Assembly (NCBI GenBank): GCA_004299665.1
Contig: SCQZ01000350.1
Span: 1 to 7,028 of the forward strand
From: Jatrophihabitans sp.
Lineage (GTDB): Bacteria; Actinomycetota; Actinomycetes; Mycobacteriales; Jatrophihabitantaceae
DNA: 7,028 bases
Direction: 5' to 3'
Shown here: piece by piece, positions 1 to 6,094 of the stretch
How the letters are laid out: the number at the start of each line of letters is the position of its first letter
How positions within the stretch are numbered: the stretch's first letter is position 1
Notes under the pieces: generated by a model
Told to the model about the DNA's origin: nothing
The model's database searches: none
Seen by the model: the letters and a program-made list of their open reading frames with translations, nothing else
Position numbers and translations under genes: made by a program

Positions 1-1
1 C

Positions 2-979
2 CTGGACGCGCTGCGCACCGAACTCGCCGCGCCGGTGCGCGCCGCTGTCGCCGCAGCTGTCGCCGCGGACCTCGAACGCGCGGGCCTGCGCGACTGGCCG
101 GACGATCTCGACTCCCTCGCGGGCCAGGTCGACGGCCGCCAGGGCGAGCACCTGGTGCGGGGCTACCCGGCGTTCGTCGACGAAGGGGACACCGTGGCGC
201 TGCGGGTCCTCGCGACCGCGGCCGAGCAGGCGATCGCGATGCCGGCGGGCGTGGCGCGGCTGTTGCGGCTGAGCACCGCGTCACCGGTGAAGGCCGCCGA
301 GCGGTCGCTGTCCTCACGCGCGCGCCTGGTGCTGTCGGTCCACCCCGGTGGGCCCGCCCCCGCCGGGCAGGGGGCGGCCGGCGGGGGCGCGGGCCCGGCC
401 GCCCTGCTCGAGGACTGCGCCGATGCCGCGACGCTGGACCTGCTCGGCGCGCAGGCTCCCTGGACCCGGACCGAGTTCCGTGAACTGCAGGGGCGCGCCG
501 CCGCCGAACTGGCCGGACGGACGATCGAGGTGGCCGGCGCGGTCCAGCAGGTGCTCGCCGTCGCCCACGACGTCCGGCGCGCCCTGCCCGAACGGCCACC
601 GGCCGCGCAGGCGGCGGCGGTCCAGGACATCCGCGCCCAGGTCCGCGACCTGCTGCCCGCCGGGTTCGTCACGCGCGCGGGCGCCGGGCGGCTGGCCGAC
701 CTCGCGCGGTACCTGCGCGCGATCTCGGTCCGGCTCGAACACCTCGGGCGCGACGTCGAGCGCGACCGGGCGCGCATGCTGCGGGTCCAGGCCGTGCAGC
801 AGGCCTACGACGCCGTGGTGGGCGCCGTGCCGGCGCCGCGCGCCGCGCAGGCCGACGTGCGCGACATCGCCTGGCTGATCCAGGAGTTCCGGGTGAGCCT
901 GTGGGCGCAGCGGTTGGGCACCGCGCGGCCGGTGAGCGAGCAGCGGATCTACCGGGCGATCGACGCGATCGCTCCGTGA
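2..979 (+). CDS. hrpA: ATP-dependent RNA helicase HrpA, C-terminal part (5' end outside window)
   Basis: This is the last 325 residues of a DEAH-box RNA helicase of the HrpA type. The frame is open to the window edge, so the real start and the helicase and HA2/OB domains lie upstream; the GTG at 35 is not a start. What is visible is the C-terminal HrpA domain (DUF3418): GYPAFVDEGDTVALRVL, a SPVKAAERSLS segment, a PWTRTEFREL segment, LARYLRAISVRLEHL, and the near-terminal signature EFRVSLWAQRLGT followed by PVSEQRIYRAI. Family knowledge: HrpA unwinds RNA using ATP and acts in mRNA processing and on stalled or collided ribosomes in E. coli; full proteins are about 1,300 residues and cytoplasmic. 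Oddity: a Gly/Pro/Ala-rich stretch (about codons 114-133 of the visible part) sits where relatives usually have a short link before the ALL-[ED]-DC segment; it is encoded by a large inverted repeat. The gene ends in TGA and converges on the mutase gene. Confidence 0.9.
   Translation: MDALRTELAAPVRAAVAAAVAADLERAGLRDWPDDLDSLAGQVDGRQGEHLVRGYPAFVDEGDTVALRVLATAAEQAIAMPAGVARLLRLSTASPVKAAERSLSSRARLVLSVHPGGPAPAGQGAAGGGAGPAALLEDCADAATLDLLGAQAPWTRTEFRELQGRAAAELAGRTIEVAGAVQQVLAVAHDVRRALPERPPAAQAAAVQDIRAQVRDLLPAGFVTRAGAGRLADLARYLRAISVRLEHLGRDVERDRARMLRVQAVQQAYDAVVGAVPAPRAAQADVRDIAWLIQEFRVSLWAQRLGTARPVSEQRIYRAIDAIAP
350..396. repeat. GC-only inverted repeat inside hrpA
   Basis: The left arm GGGCCCGCCCCCGCC (350-364) is the exact reverse complement of the right arm 380-396 except for a 2-nt GC bulge at 389-390. 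The arms are separated by a 15-nt loop, giving 15 G:C pairs. It is in frame and encodes the Gly/Pro/Ala-rich stretch of the HrpA C-terminal domain. Seen directly in the sequence; whether it does anything as DNA or RNA structure is unknown. Confidence 0.8.
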
Positions 980-999
980 CGGGAAGCCTCACAGTTCGA

Positions 1000-1021
1000 A
1001 CGGGGTGATCACCGGCCCCGT
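1000..1021. terminator. Possible bidirectional terminator hairpin between convergent genes
   Basis: In the 55-bp gap between the stop of hrpA (979) and the stop of the mutase (1035), ACGGGG (1000-1005) pairs with CCCCGT (1016-1021) around a 10-nt loop. A second, competing palindrome GGTGATCACC lies at 1004-1013. There is no T-tract on either side, so it is not a classical intrinsic terminator, although such U-less hairpins are often proposed between convergent actinobacterial genes. The position supports the call more than the sequence does. Confidence 0.35.
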
Positions 1022-1034
1022 CCTGCGCGGAGGG

Positions 1035-2702
1035 CTAGAAACGCGCCGGCTCCCGGTACTCCCCCCACAGCGGCTTGAACGCGTTGCAGATCTCCCCCAG
1101 CGTCGCCTCGGCCCGCACCGCGTCCAGCATCGGCGGCACCGTGTTCTCGCCCCGCTCCGCGGCCGCGACCATCCGGGCCAGCGCGGAATCCACCGCGGCC
1201 CCGTCCCGCGCCGCCCGTCGCGCCGCCAACAGTTCGCGCTGCGCCAGTTCGACCTCGTGCGAGATCCGCAGGATCTCCAGTTCCTCGCCGACGTCGCCGG
1301 TCAGGGTGTTCACACCGACGACCTTCTTCTCGCCCTTCTCCAGCGCGACCTGGTAGGTGAAGGACGCGTCCGCGATCTCGCTGATGAACCACCCCTCCTC
1401 GATGCCGCGCAGCAGCCCGCTGGTCATCGTGCCGTCCGATCCCAGGTCCTTGATCCGGGCGAAGATCTCCTCGGCCTGCTCCTCCAACTTGTCGGTGAGC
1501 GCCTCGACGTACCACGAACCGCCGAGCGGGTCCGCCACGTTGATCACGCCGGTCTCCTCGGCGATCACCTGCTGGGTGCGCAACGCGATCTGCGCGGCCT
1601 TCGCCGACGGCAGCGCCAGCACCTCGTCCAGCGCGTTGGTGTGCAGCGAGTTGGTCCCGGCCAGCACGGCCGCAAGGGCCTCGACCGCGGTGCGCACGAT
1701 GTTGTTCTCCGGCTGCTGGGCCGTCAGCGAGACGCCGGCCGTCTGGGTGTGGAACCGCAGCCACTGCGCCCGCTCGGTCCTGGCCCCGTACACGTCGCGC
1801 ATCCAGCGCGCCCAGATGCGCCGGGCGGCCCGCAGCTTGGCGATCTCCTCGAAGAAGTCGATGTGGGCGTCGAAGAAGAACGACAGGCCCGGGGCGAACC
1901 GCTCGATGTCCAGCCCGCGCGAGAGCCCCAGTTCGACGTACCCGAAGCCGTCGGCGAGCGTGAATGCCAACTCCTGCGCGGCGGTCGAACCGGCCTCGCG
2001 GATGTGGTAGCCGGACACCGACAGCGGCTTGTACGCGGGGATGTTGGCGTCGACGTACTCCATCAGGTCGCCGATCAACTTCAGGTGCGGCTCCGGCGGG
2101 TAGATCCACTCCTTCTGCGCGATGTACTCCTTGAAGATGTCGGTCTGCAGGGTGCCGTTGAGGGTGGAGATGTCCGCGCCCTGGCGCTCGGCGGCGACGA
2201 CGTACATGCAGAAGACCGGCACGGCCGGGCCGCTGATCGTCATCGAGGTGGTGACGGCGGCCAGGTCGATGCCCTCGAACAGGACCTCCATGTCCGCGGC
2301 CGAGTCGATCGCGACACCGCAGTGCCCAACCTCGCCGAGGGCGCGCTGGTCGTCCGAGTCGCGCCCCATCAGGGTGGGCATGTCGAAGGCGACCGACAGC
2401 CCGCCGCCGCCCTCGGCCAGGATCATCTTGTACCGCTCGTTGGTCTGCCGCGCGTTGCCGAAGCCCGCGAACTGGCGGATCGTCCACGGCTTGCCGCGGT
2501 AGCCGCTCGGGTGGATGCCCCGGGTGAAGGGGTACTCGCCGGGCCAGCCGATCCGCTCGAACCGCGCGTCCGGCCCGCTCGGCCCGTACAAGGGCTCCAC
2601 GACGGTCCCGGAGAGCGTCGTGTGGTCCCGCTGCTCCTGGCGTGCGGACCCGAAACGCTCCTGCCAGCGCCGCCGGCCGGCCTCGATCTCGTCGACGTTC
2701 AC
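1035..2702 (-). CDS. Acyl-CoA mutase large subunit, isobutyryl-CoA mutase (IcmA)-like
   Basis: A 555-residue catalytic subunit of the adenosylcobalamin-dependent methylmalonyl-CoA mutase family, which moves a carbonyl-CoA group between neighbouring carbons by a radical mechanism. The TIM-barrel substrate domain is clear: PWTIRQFAGFG (72-82), GGGGLSVAFDMPT (98-110), SMTISGPAVP (153-162), GYH with the conserved His233, ADPLGGSWYVE (390-400). The protein ends after this domain with no B12-binding DxHxxG module, so a separate small subunit of about 140 residues must be supplied from elsewhere, as in two-component isobutyryl-CoA mutases (IcmA about 566 residues plus IcmB). Aligned by eye with P. 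shermanii methylmalonyl-CoA mutase, Tyr89 is Phe78 and Arg207 is Gln196, the pair known from isobutyryl-CoA mutase (Phe80/Gln198). Isobutyryl-CoA/butyryl-CoA is therefore the likely substrate pair; another related acyl-CoA is possible. Start: GTG at 2702 with AAGGGAG (2709-2715) 6 nt upstream; stop TAG. It lies 50 bp downstream of the DUF421 gene but seems to have its own promoter. Confidence 0.9.
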   Translation of the reverse strand: MNVDEIEAGRRRWQERFGSARQEQRDHTTLSGTVVEPLYGPSGPDARFERIGWPGEYPFTRGIHPSGYRGKPWTIRQFAGFGNARQTNERYKMILAEGGGGLSVAFDMPTLMGRDSDDQRALGEVGHCGVAIDSAADMEVLFEGIDLAAVTTSMTISGPAVPVFCMYVVAAERQGADISTLNGTLQTDIFKEYIAQKEWIYPPEPHLKLIGDLMEYVDANIPAYKPLSVSGYHIREAGSTAAQELAFTLADGFGYVELGLSRGLDIERFAPGLSFFFDAHIDFFEEIAKLRAARRIWARWMRDVYGARTERAQWLRFHTQTAGVSLTAQQPENNIVRTAVEALAAVLAGTNSLHTNALDEVLALPSAKAAQIALRTQQVIAEETGVINVADPLGGSWYVEALTDKLEEQAEEIFARIKDLGSDGTMTSGLLRGIEEGWFISEIADASFTYQVALEKGEKKVVGVNTLTGDVGEELEILRISHEVELAQRELLAARRAARDGAAVDSALARMVAAAERGENTVPPMLDAVRAEATLGEICNAFKPLWGEYREPARF

Positions 2703-2708
2703 GGTCTG

Positions 2709-2720
2709 CTCCCTTCCTCC
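2709..2720 (-). promoter_or_regulatory. Ribosome binding site of the mutase gene
   Basis: Read on the minus strand, GGAGG (2720-2716) is followed directly by AAGGGAG (2715-2709), which ends 6 nt before the GTG at 2702. The second element has the better spacing. This purine-rich double site fixes the GTG as the start. Confidence 0.7.
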
Positions 2721-2726
2721 GTCCCC

Positions 2727-2756
2727 AATTTACTAGGACGTCCTAGCATTAGTCAC
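2727..2756 (-). promoter_or_regulatory. Candidate promoter with 14-bp palindromic operator upstream of the mutase
   Basis: A perfect palindrome, CTAGGACGTCCTAG, lies at 2733-2746. On the minus strand it fills most of the 18-nt spacer between a -35-like GTGACT (2756-2751) and a -10-like TAAATT (2732-2727), just upstream of the mutase ribosome binding site. This short AT-richer patch and the doubled CTAG stand out in otherwise GC-rich DNA. A dimeric repressor bound here would block RNA polymerase, so regulation by an acyl-CoA-responsive regulator (for example TetR or GntR type) is a reasonable guess. The palindrome is observed; promoter and operator roles are inferred. Confidence 0.55.
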
Positions 2757-3316
2757 GCCGGCCGGCCACCGAGCGCGGCCTCGATGCGGTCGAGTTGGGT
2801 CGCGAGCCGCTCCAGGTCGGCCTTCGTCACGCCCTGCTCGGCCTCCTTCAAGGTCAGGACCAGCTGACCCCCGGGCTCGAGGACGCCGGTCTCGACCTGG
2901 CTCACGTCGTCACCGTTCTGTACCCGGACCGCGTGGTCCAGGTCGTGAACCCGCAGCCCCAACCGGCGTACGGCCCGGTGGTCGACCGCTCCGTCGCGGA
3001 TCACCGTCGTGTCGGTTCCGTCGAACAGCCACGCGAACCAGGGGTAGTACAGCGCCAGCCGGTTCGCCCCGGCGTTGACGACCACCAGGGTGACCGCGCC
3101 GATCACCCCGCCCGTCACGCTGTTGTCGTTGCCGATGATCGCGTTCTGCACGACGTTGGCCAGCAGGAACATCACGACGAAGTCGAGCGTGTTCAGCGCC
3201 GCGAGGCCGCGCTTCCCGGCGACGCGGAACAGCACGGCGATGACGAGGTAGATCACCACCGTGCGGATGATCTTCTCCAGGAACGGGATCTCCTGCGCGA
3301 ACATGTTGTGCCACAT
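2753..3316 (-). CDS. DUF421 (YetF-type) membrane protein
   Basis: A 187-residue protein of the DUF421/YetF family, whose biochemical role is not established (Bacillus relatives are linked to spore envelope and germination). Three hydrophobic segments near residues 16-33, 44-62 and 68-90 precede a soluble C-terminal domain. The family signature is visible in RVAGKRGLAALNTLDFVVMF (31-50) and the following ANVVQNAI...GGVIGAVTLVVVN; the cytoplasmic part has TVIRDGAVD (104-112) and VRRLGLRVHDL. Residues 160-183 (EQGVTKADLERLATQLDRIEAAL) look like an amphipathic helix or short coiled coil, possibly for oligomer formation. Start: ATG at 3316 with GGAGGAA (3329-3323) 6 nt upstream; a second ATG four codons in has no better site. 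The reading frame stays open upstream to about 3766, but that stretch lies antisense to the sortase gene and is not expected to be translated. The stop lies 50 bp before the mutase start, and the gene is divergent from the sortase gene, so it may feed some read-through into the mutase. Confidence 0.85.
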   Translation of the reverse strand: MWHNMFAQEIPFLEKIIRTVVIYLVIAVLFRVAGKRGLAALNTLDFVVMFLLANVVQNAIIGNDNSVTGGVIGAVTLVVVNAGANRLALYYPWFAWLFDGTDTTVIRDGAVDHRAVRRLGLRVHDLDHAVRVQNGDDVSQVETGVLEPGGQLVLTLKEAEQGVTKADLERLATQLDRIEAALGGRPA

Positions 3317-3392
3317 GGCGTGTTCCTCCGATCGACGACGTGCTGCGCCGGACGCTACCGCCGCCGCTAGGCTGGGCACCCGGGAGCAGGTG
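3317..3392. promoter_or_regulatory. Divergent intergenic region, DUF421 gene / sortase gene
   Basis: These 76 bp must hold both start regions. On the plus strand, TAGGCT (3368-3373) is a plausible -10 box 19 nt before the sortase ATG, and GGGAG (3382-3386) is its ribosome binding site. On the minus strand, TAGCGT (3357-3352) is a possible -10 box and GGAGGAA (3329-3323) the ribosome binding site for the DUF421 gene. No convincing -35 boxes were seen, so the promoters are tentative while the ribosome binding sites are good. Confidence 0.4.
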
Positions 3393-4139
3393 ATGGGTTC
3401 GCGGACGAGACGCGCGGTGCCGGTACTCGCCGCGGTGGCGGCGGTGGCCGCCATCTTGGCCTGGATGCTGCCGGGCACCGGTACGCGGCGACACACCGCG
3501 GCGCCACCGGCGATCCGGACGGCCACGACGGCGCCCCCGGCCACGCCGTCCCCCGCGCCGACCACGGTGGCGGCCGACCCGATCGCCGCCGTGACCGCGG
3601 CGGTCCCGACGTCGTTCGTCATGCAGGGGCCCGCCTTCACCACCGAGGCGAGCGTCTGCGCGATGCCGTACGTCCGGCCGCTCGACCCCCCGGGCGAGCA
3701 GCACCACACCGTCTGTTGGGTGCAGCACCCCTTCGGCGTCGAGCCGGGATACCCGTCGACCGGCACGAGCTACCTGCTCGGCCACGCCTGGGCCCACGAC
3801 CGCGACGAGGTGCTGAACCCGATGTCCGAACTGGCGATGAGCCAGGTCGACCTCGCCGCCCCGTCGTACGAGGGGGGCGTACCGATCTTCCCGGTCACCG
3901 CGCTGGACGGTTACACGGTGACCCTCACCACCGCGACGGGCCGGTTGACCTATCGCGTCACGCGCGCCTTCGCCGTGTCCAAGGCGCGTGCCGGCGATGT
4001 GACGTCGGTCATGGCGGACACCACCCCCGACCGCGTGGTGATCATCACCTGCGGGGTGCGCGACACCGGCGGGGTCCTGACCGACGTCGAGGTCAACGTG
4101 ATCGCCTACGCGACGCTGGTCGCGTCGGTACCGGCGTGA
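3393..4139 (+). CDS. Sortase-fold (class E/F-like) membrane-anchored protein with altered active site
   Basis: A 248-residue protein with an N-terminal membrane anchor (RRAVPVLAAVAAVAAILAWML, about 6-26), a Pro/Thr/Ala-rich linker (about 30-70) and a C-terminal sortase domain. The sortase His motif is YLLGHAWAHDRDEVLNP (His131) and the Cys motif is RVVIITCGVRD (Cys220). In active sortases a conserved Arg lies just before the final strand, about 9-13 residues after the Cys; here that position reads TDVEVNVIAYA, so Glu233 appears to replace it, and the only nearby Arg is Arg223. Cys89 and Cys108 could form a disulfide outside the membrane. Sortases are transpeptidases that join surface proteins to the cell wall; no LPXTG-type substrate is in the window. 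Start: ATG at 3393, 6 nt after GGGAG; GTG at 3390 is too close to that site, and the ATG at 3261 would overlap the divergent DUF421 gene. It could be an atypical enzyme, an inactive relative, or an enzyme using Arg223. Confidence 0.8.
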   Translation: MGSRTRRAVPVLAAVAAVAAILAWMLPGTGTRRHTAAPPAIRTATTAPPATPSPAPTTVAADPIAAVTAAVPTSFVMQGPAFTTEASVCAMPYVRPLDPPGEQHHTVCWVQHPFGVEPGYPSTGTSYLLGHAWAHDRDEVLNPMSELAMSQVDLAAPSYEGGVPIFPVTALDGYTVTLTTATGRLTYRVTRAFAVSKARAGDVTSVMADTTPDRVVIITCGVRDTGGVLTDVEVNVIAYATLVASVPA

Positions 4140-4148
4140 CGGTCGCGC

Positions 4149-5990
4149 TCAGCAGCCCACCGCGTCGATCGAGCAGATCATGCCGCCGACGCGGGGTGTC
4201 CCCCAGCCGGTGACGTAGTCCCATCCCGGGACGGTGGCGTACAGCCCGTTCGTCGCCGGCAACCCGGTGGTCAGGTCGGTGGAGCTCACGTCGAAGAACG
4301 ACGTGCCGTACGTGGCCGGGTTCTTGCCGACGCGGTAGAGCGCGTAGTTCGCGAAGCCGTTCCCGCCGACCGCAGGGGAGGCCGACTGGATGCGCGCCCA
4401 CATCCCCTGCCACAGCGGTGCCGACAGCGAGGTGCCCGCACCGACGGCGGCGGCCCCGTTGCTGACGATGTCGTAACCGTTGCTGAGGGCGTCACCGGAC
4501 TGCGCCGACACGTCGGGCACGCCGCGGCAGGGCCCGAGCGTCGTGACGCACGGCACGACCAGCCCCGCCGTGCCGACCTGGTAGTCCGGGGCGGGGGTGA
4601 ACAGCGACGACCCGCCGCCGGAGAACGCCCAGCCGTACTCGCGCACCCGGTGGCCCTGCCCGTCCGTGTACAGGACCGTGCCGCCGACCGCCACGACGTA
4701 CGGCAACGAGGCGGGCGAGTTCGTCACCGGGACCGCCTGGTTGAGCAGGCCGTTGCCCGCGCCGACGACCGGCAACGCCACGACCGGGCAGGACGAGCCG
4801 GTGTCGCCGCTGGAGACGAAGACCGTCCTGCCCTCGGCGGCGGCCTGCCGGGTGATCGCGGACAACGTGGCGTCGCTGTTGTTGCCGAGCCCGATGCTGA
4901 TCGGCAGGGAGGCGATCGTCGCGTTCGAGAGCAGTTGCCCCACGAGCGGGCTGACGACCGGGACCGTCTCGCACTCGCCGTAGCTGGCCGAGGCCTGCAT
5001 CGGGCCGCCCGGGTCGTCGGTGAACTGGCTGAACACGCGGGCCACGTCGGCGTCGGACAGGTCCGAGCCGAAGTACATCGTCAGCCCCGAGGCGTCCGGC
5101 GCCATGCCGGTGGACGCCTGGGTGTCGATGTTCCACTCCTCGTGCCCGCTGTCGTCGGTGAAGTCGGTGTCACCCGCCGGGTGCTTCACGGTGACGGCGA
5201 CCTGCGGCAGGCCGTGGGCGGCCTCGAACAGCCGCAGGTCGTTGATCACGCCGGTCGTCTGCCCCTCACCGAAGACCGCCACCCCCCGGCCCTGGCCGGC
5301 GTACGCCGCCGGCTGCCGGTAGACGCCCCACAGGTCCTGCGGGCTGGTCACCCCCAGGCACGTGGATCCCAGGCAGGTGTCCTGTGCGGTCGCCGAGCGA
5401 GCGGGGAGCGAGTACCGCTGCAGGGTGTTCAGCCCGAGGATGTTGCTGATGTGCAGCCCGTACGGGAACGACGGCACGGTCGTGTTCGCGACGAACTGGC
5501 GGCCGTCGAACGCGTACGAGTGGAAGCCGGTGCGGAACAGCGCGGCGGCCTGCGCCGCGGTGCCGCTGAGCGAGTACTGGTCGCCGGCGGTCGAGACGGC
5601 GTCCAGGCGCATGCCGGTGCCGGTCAGGTAGGCGCTGACGGCCTGGCGGTCCGTCGTCGGTACGCCGAAGCGCGCCGCGAACTGCTCCGGGCTCAGGAAG
5701 TGCCGGTACTGCGCGTTCGCCGGGTCGTGCTCTGCGGCGATGGCGGCCCGTTCGCCCGCAGGGTCGGGCCGGGACACGCTGACGACCAGGTCCAGCGGGG
5801 TTGCCGCCGGCGCGGGCCCGAGGTCGGTCGCCGCGGCGAGTCCGGGCAGGACGTTCTGCGTGATGGCCCACCCCGTCGTGGCGGCGCCCGCGGGAGCGCT
5901 CTGCCCGACGACGGCGACGACGGCGCCGGTTCCGGTGGCGAGCAGGACGGCGGCACTGGCGGCGGTCGAGCGCAGGCGGCGAGCGGACAC
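4149..5990 (-). CDS. Secreted S53 family peptidase (sedolisin/kumamolisin-like)
   Basis: A 613-residue pre-pro-protease of the serine-carboxyl peptidase family S53, typically active at acidic pH outside the cell. A basic start followed by a hydrophobic stretch (about 11-29) and an AGA-A site near 34-38 form a signal peptide. The propeptide (about 60-190; activation-domain features such as AQYRHFLSPEQFAARFG at 93-109) is followed by the catalytic domain. The residues known from sedolisin are all present: Glu285 and Asp289 in HEEWNID, the oxyanion Asp396 in SSGDTG, and the nucleophile Ser521 in GTSLSAP. The calcium site near the C-terminus is visible in FFDVSSTD (Asp567) and GWDYVTGWGTP (Asp591). 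Eight cysteines fall in close or plausible pairs (206/211, 340/401, 481/488, 606/613), suggesting a disulfide-stabilised enzyme; the protein ends with Cys. Start: GTG at 5990 with AAGGGA (6002-5997) 6 nt upstream. The gene faces the sortase gene tail to tail with 9 bp between stops. No LPXTG-plus-membrane tail is present, so it is probably released rather than wall-anchored. Confidence 0.92.
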   Translation of the reverse strand: MSARRLRSTAASAAVLLATGTGAVVAVVGQSAPAGAATTGWAITQNVLPGLAAATDLGPAPAATPLDLVVSVSRPDPAGERAAIAAEHDPANAQYRHFLSPEQFAARFGVPTTDRQAVSAYLTGTGMRLDAVSTAGDQYSLSGTAAQAAALFRTGFHSYAFDGRQFVANTTVPSFPYGLHISNILGLNTLQRYSLPARSATAQDTCLGSTCLGVTSPQDLWGVYRQPAAYAGQGRGVAVFGEGQTTGVINDLRLFEAAHGLPQVAVTVKHPAGDTDFTDDSGHEEWNIDTQASTGMAPDASGLTMYFGSDLSDADVARVFSQFTDDPGGPMQASASYGECETVPVVSPLVGQLLSNATIASLPISIGLGNNSDATLSAITRQAAAEGRTVFVSSGDTGSSCPVVALPVVGAGNGLLNQAVPVTNSPASLPYVVAVGGTVLYTDGQGHRVREYGWAFSGGGSSLFTPAPDYQVGTAGLVVPCVTTLGPCRGVPDVSAQSGDALSNGYDIVSNGAAAVGAGTSLSAPLWQGMWARIQSASPAVGGNGFANYALYRVGKNPATYGTSFFDVSSTDLTTGLPATNGLYATVPGWDYVTGWGTPRVGGMICSIDAVGC

Positions 5991-6094
5991 GACGGATCCC
6001 TTCGGCGGACATTCCCCGCCATGTACAACGAAGCGGGCGACGTTCGGACGCGCGGCCCCTCGTCGGGCATCTCGCGGGCGGGACCGCCGGGCGG
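5991..6094. other. Intergenic region between MarR gene and S53 protease gene
   Basis: At 104 bp this is the longest gap in the window. It contains the protease ribosome binding site AAGGGA (6002-5997, minus strand) and, further upstream, a locally AT-richer patch around 6010-6042 that may hold the protease promoter, but no -35/-10 pair was convincing. A short GC hairpin (CCGCC/GGCGG) lies just after the MarR stop, with too small a loop to call a terminator. Confidence 0.4.

Noticed and set aside
1005..2867. 620-codon plus-strand open frame covering the mutase gene
   Set aside because: It lies antisense to a clearly recognisable mutase. Its translation is rich in Arg, Gly, Val, Leu and Asp with no family motif, as expected for open antisense frames in GC-rich coding DNA.
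3317..3766. N-terminal extension of the DUF421 protein to about 337 residues
   Set aside because: The extension would be antisense to the sortase gene and has no membrane or family features; a strong ribosome binding site precedes the ATG at 3316.
4124..4135. GGTACC-centred palindrome at the end of the sortase gene as a terminator
   Set aside because: It is short, within the last codons, has no usable loop and no T-tract.
4244..4261. LPATNG in the S53 protease as a sortase sorting signal
   Set aside because: It lies inside the catalytic domain near the calcium site (residues 577-582), and no hydrophobic segment with a basic tail follows it.
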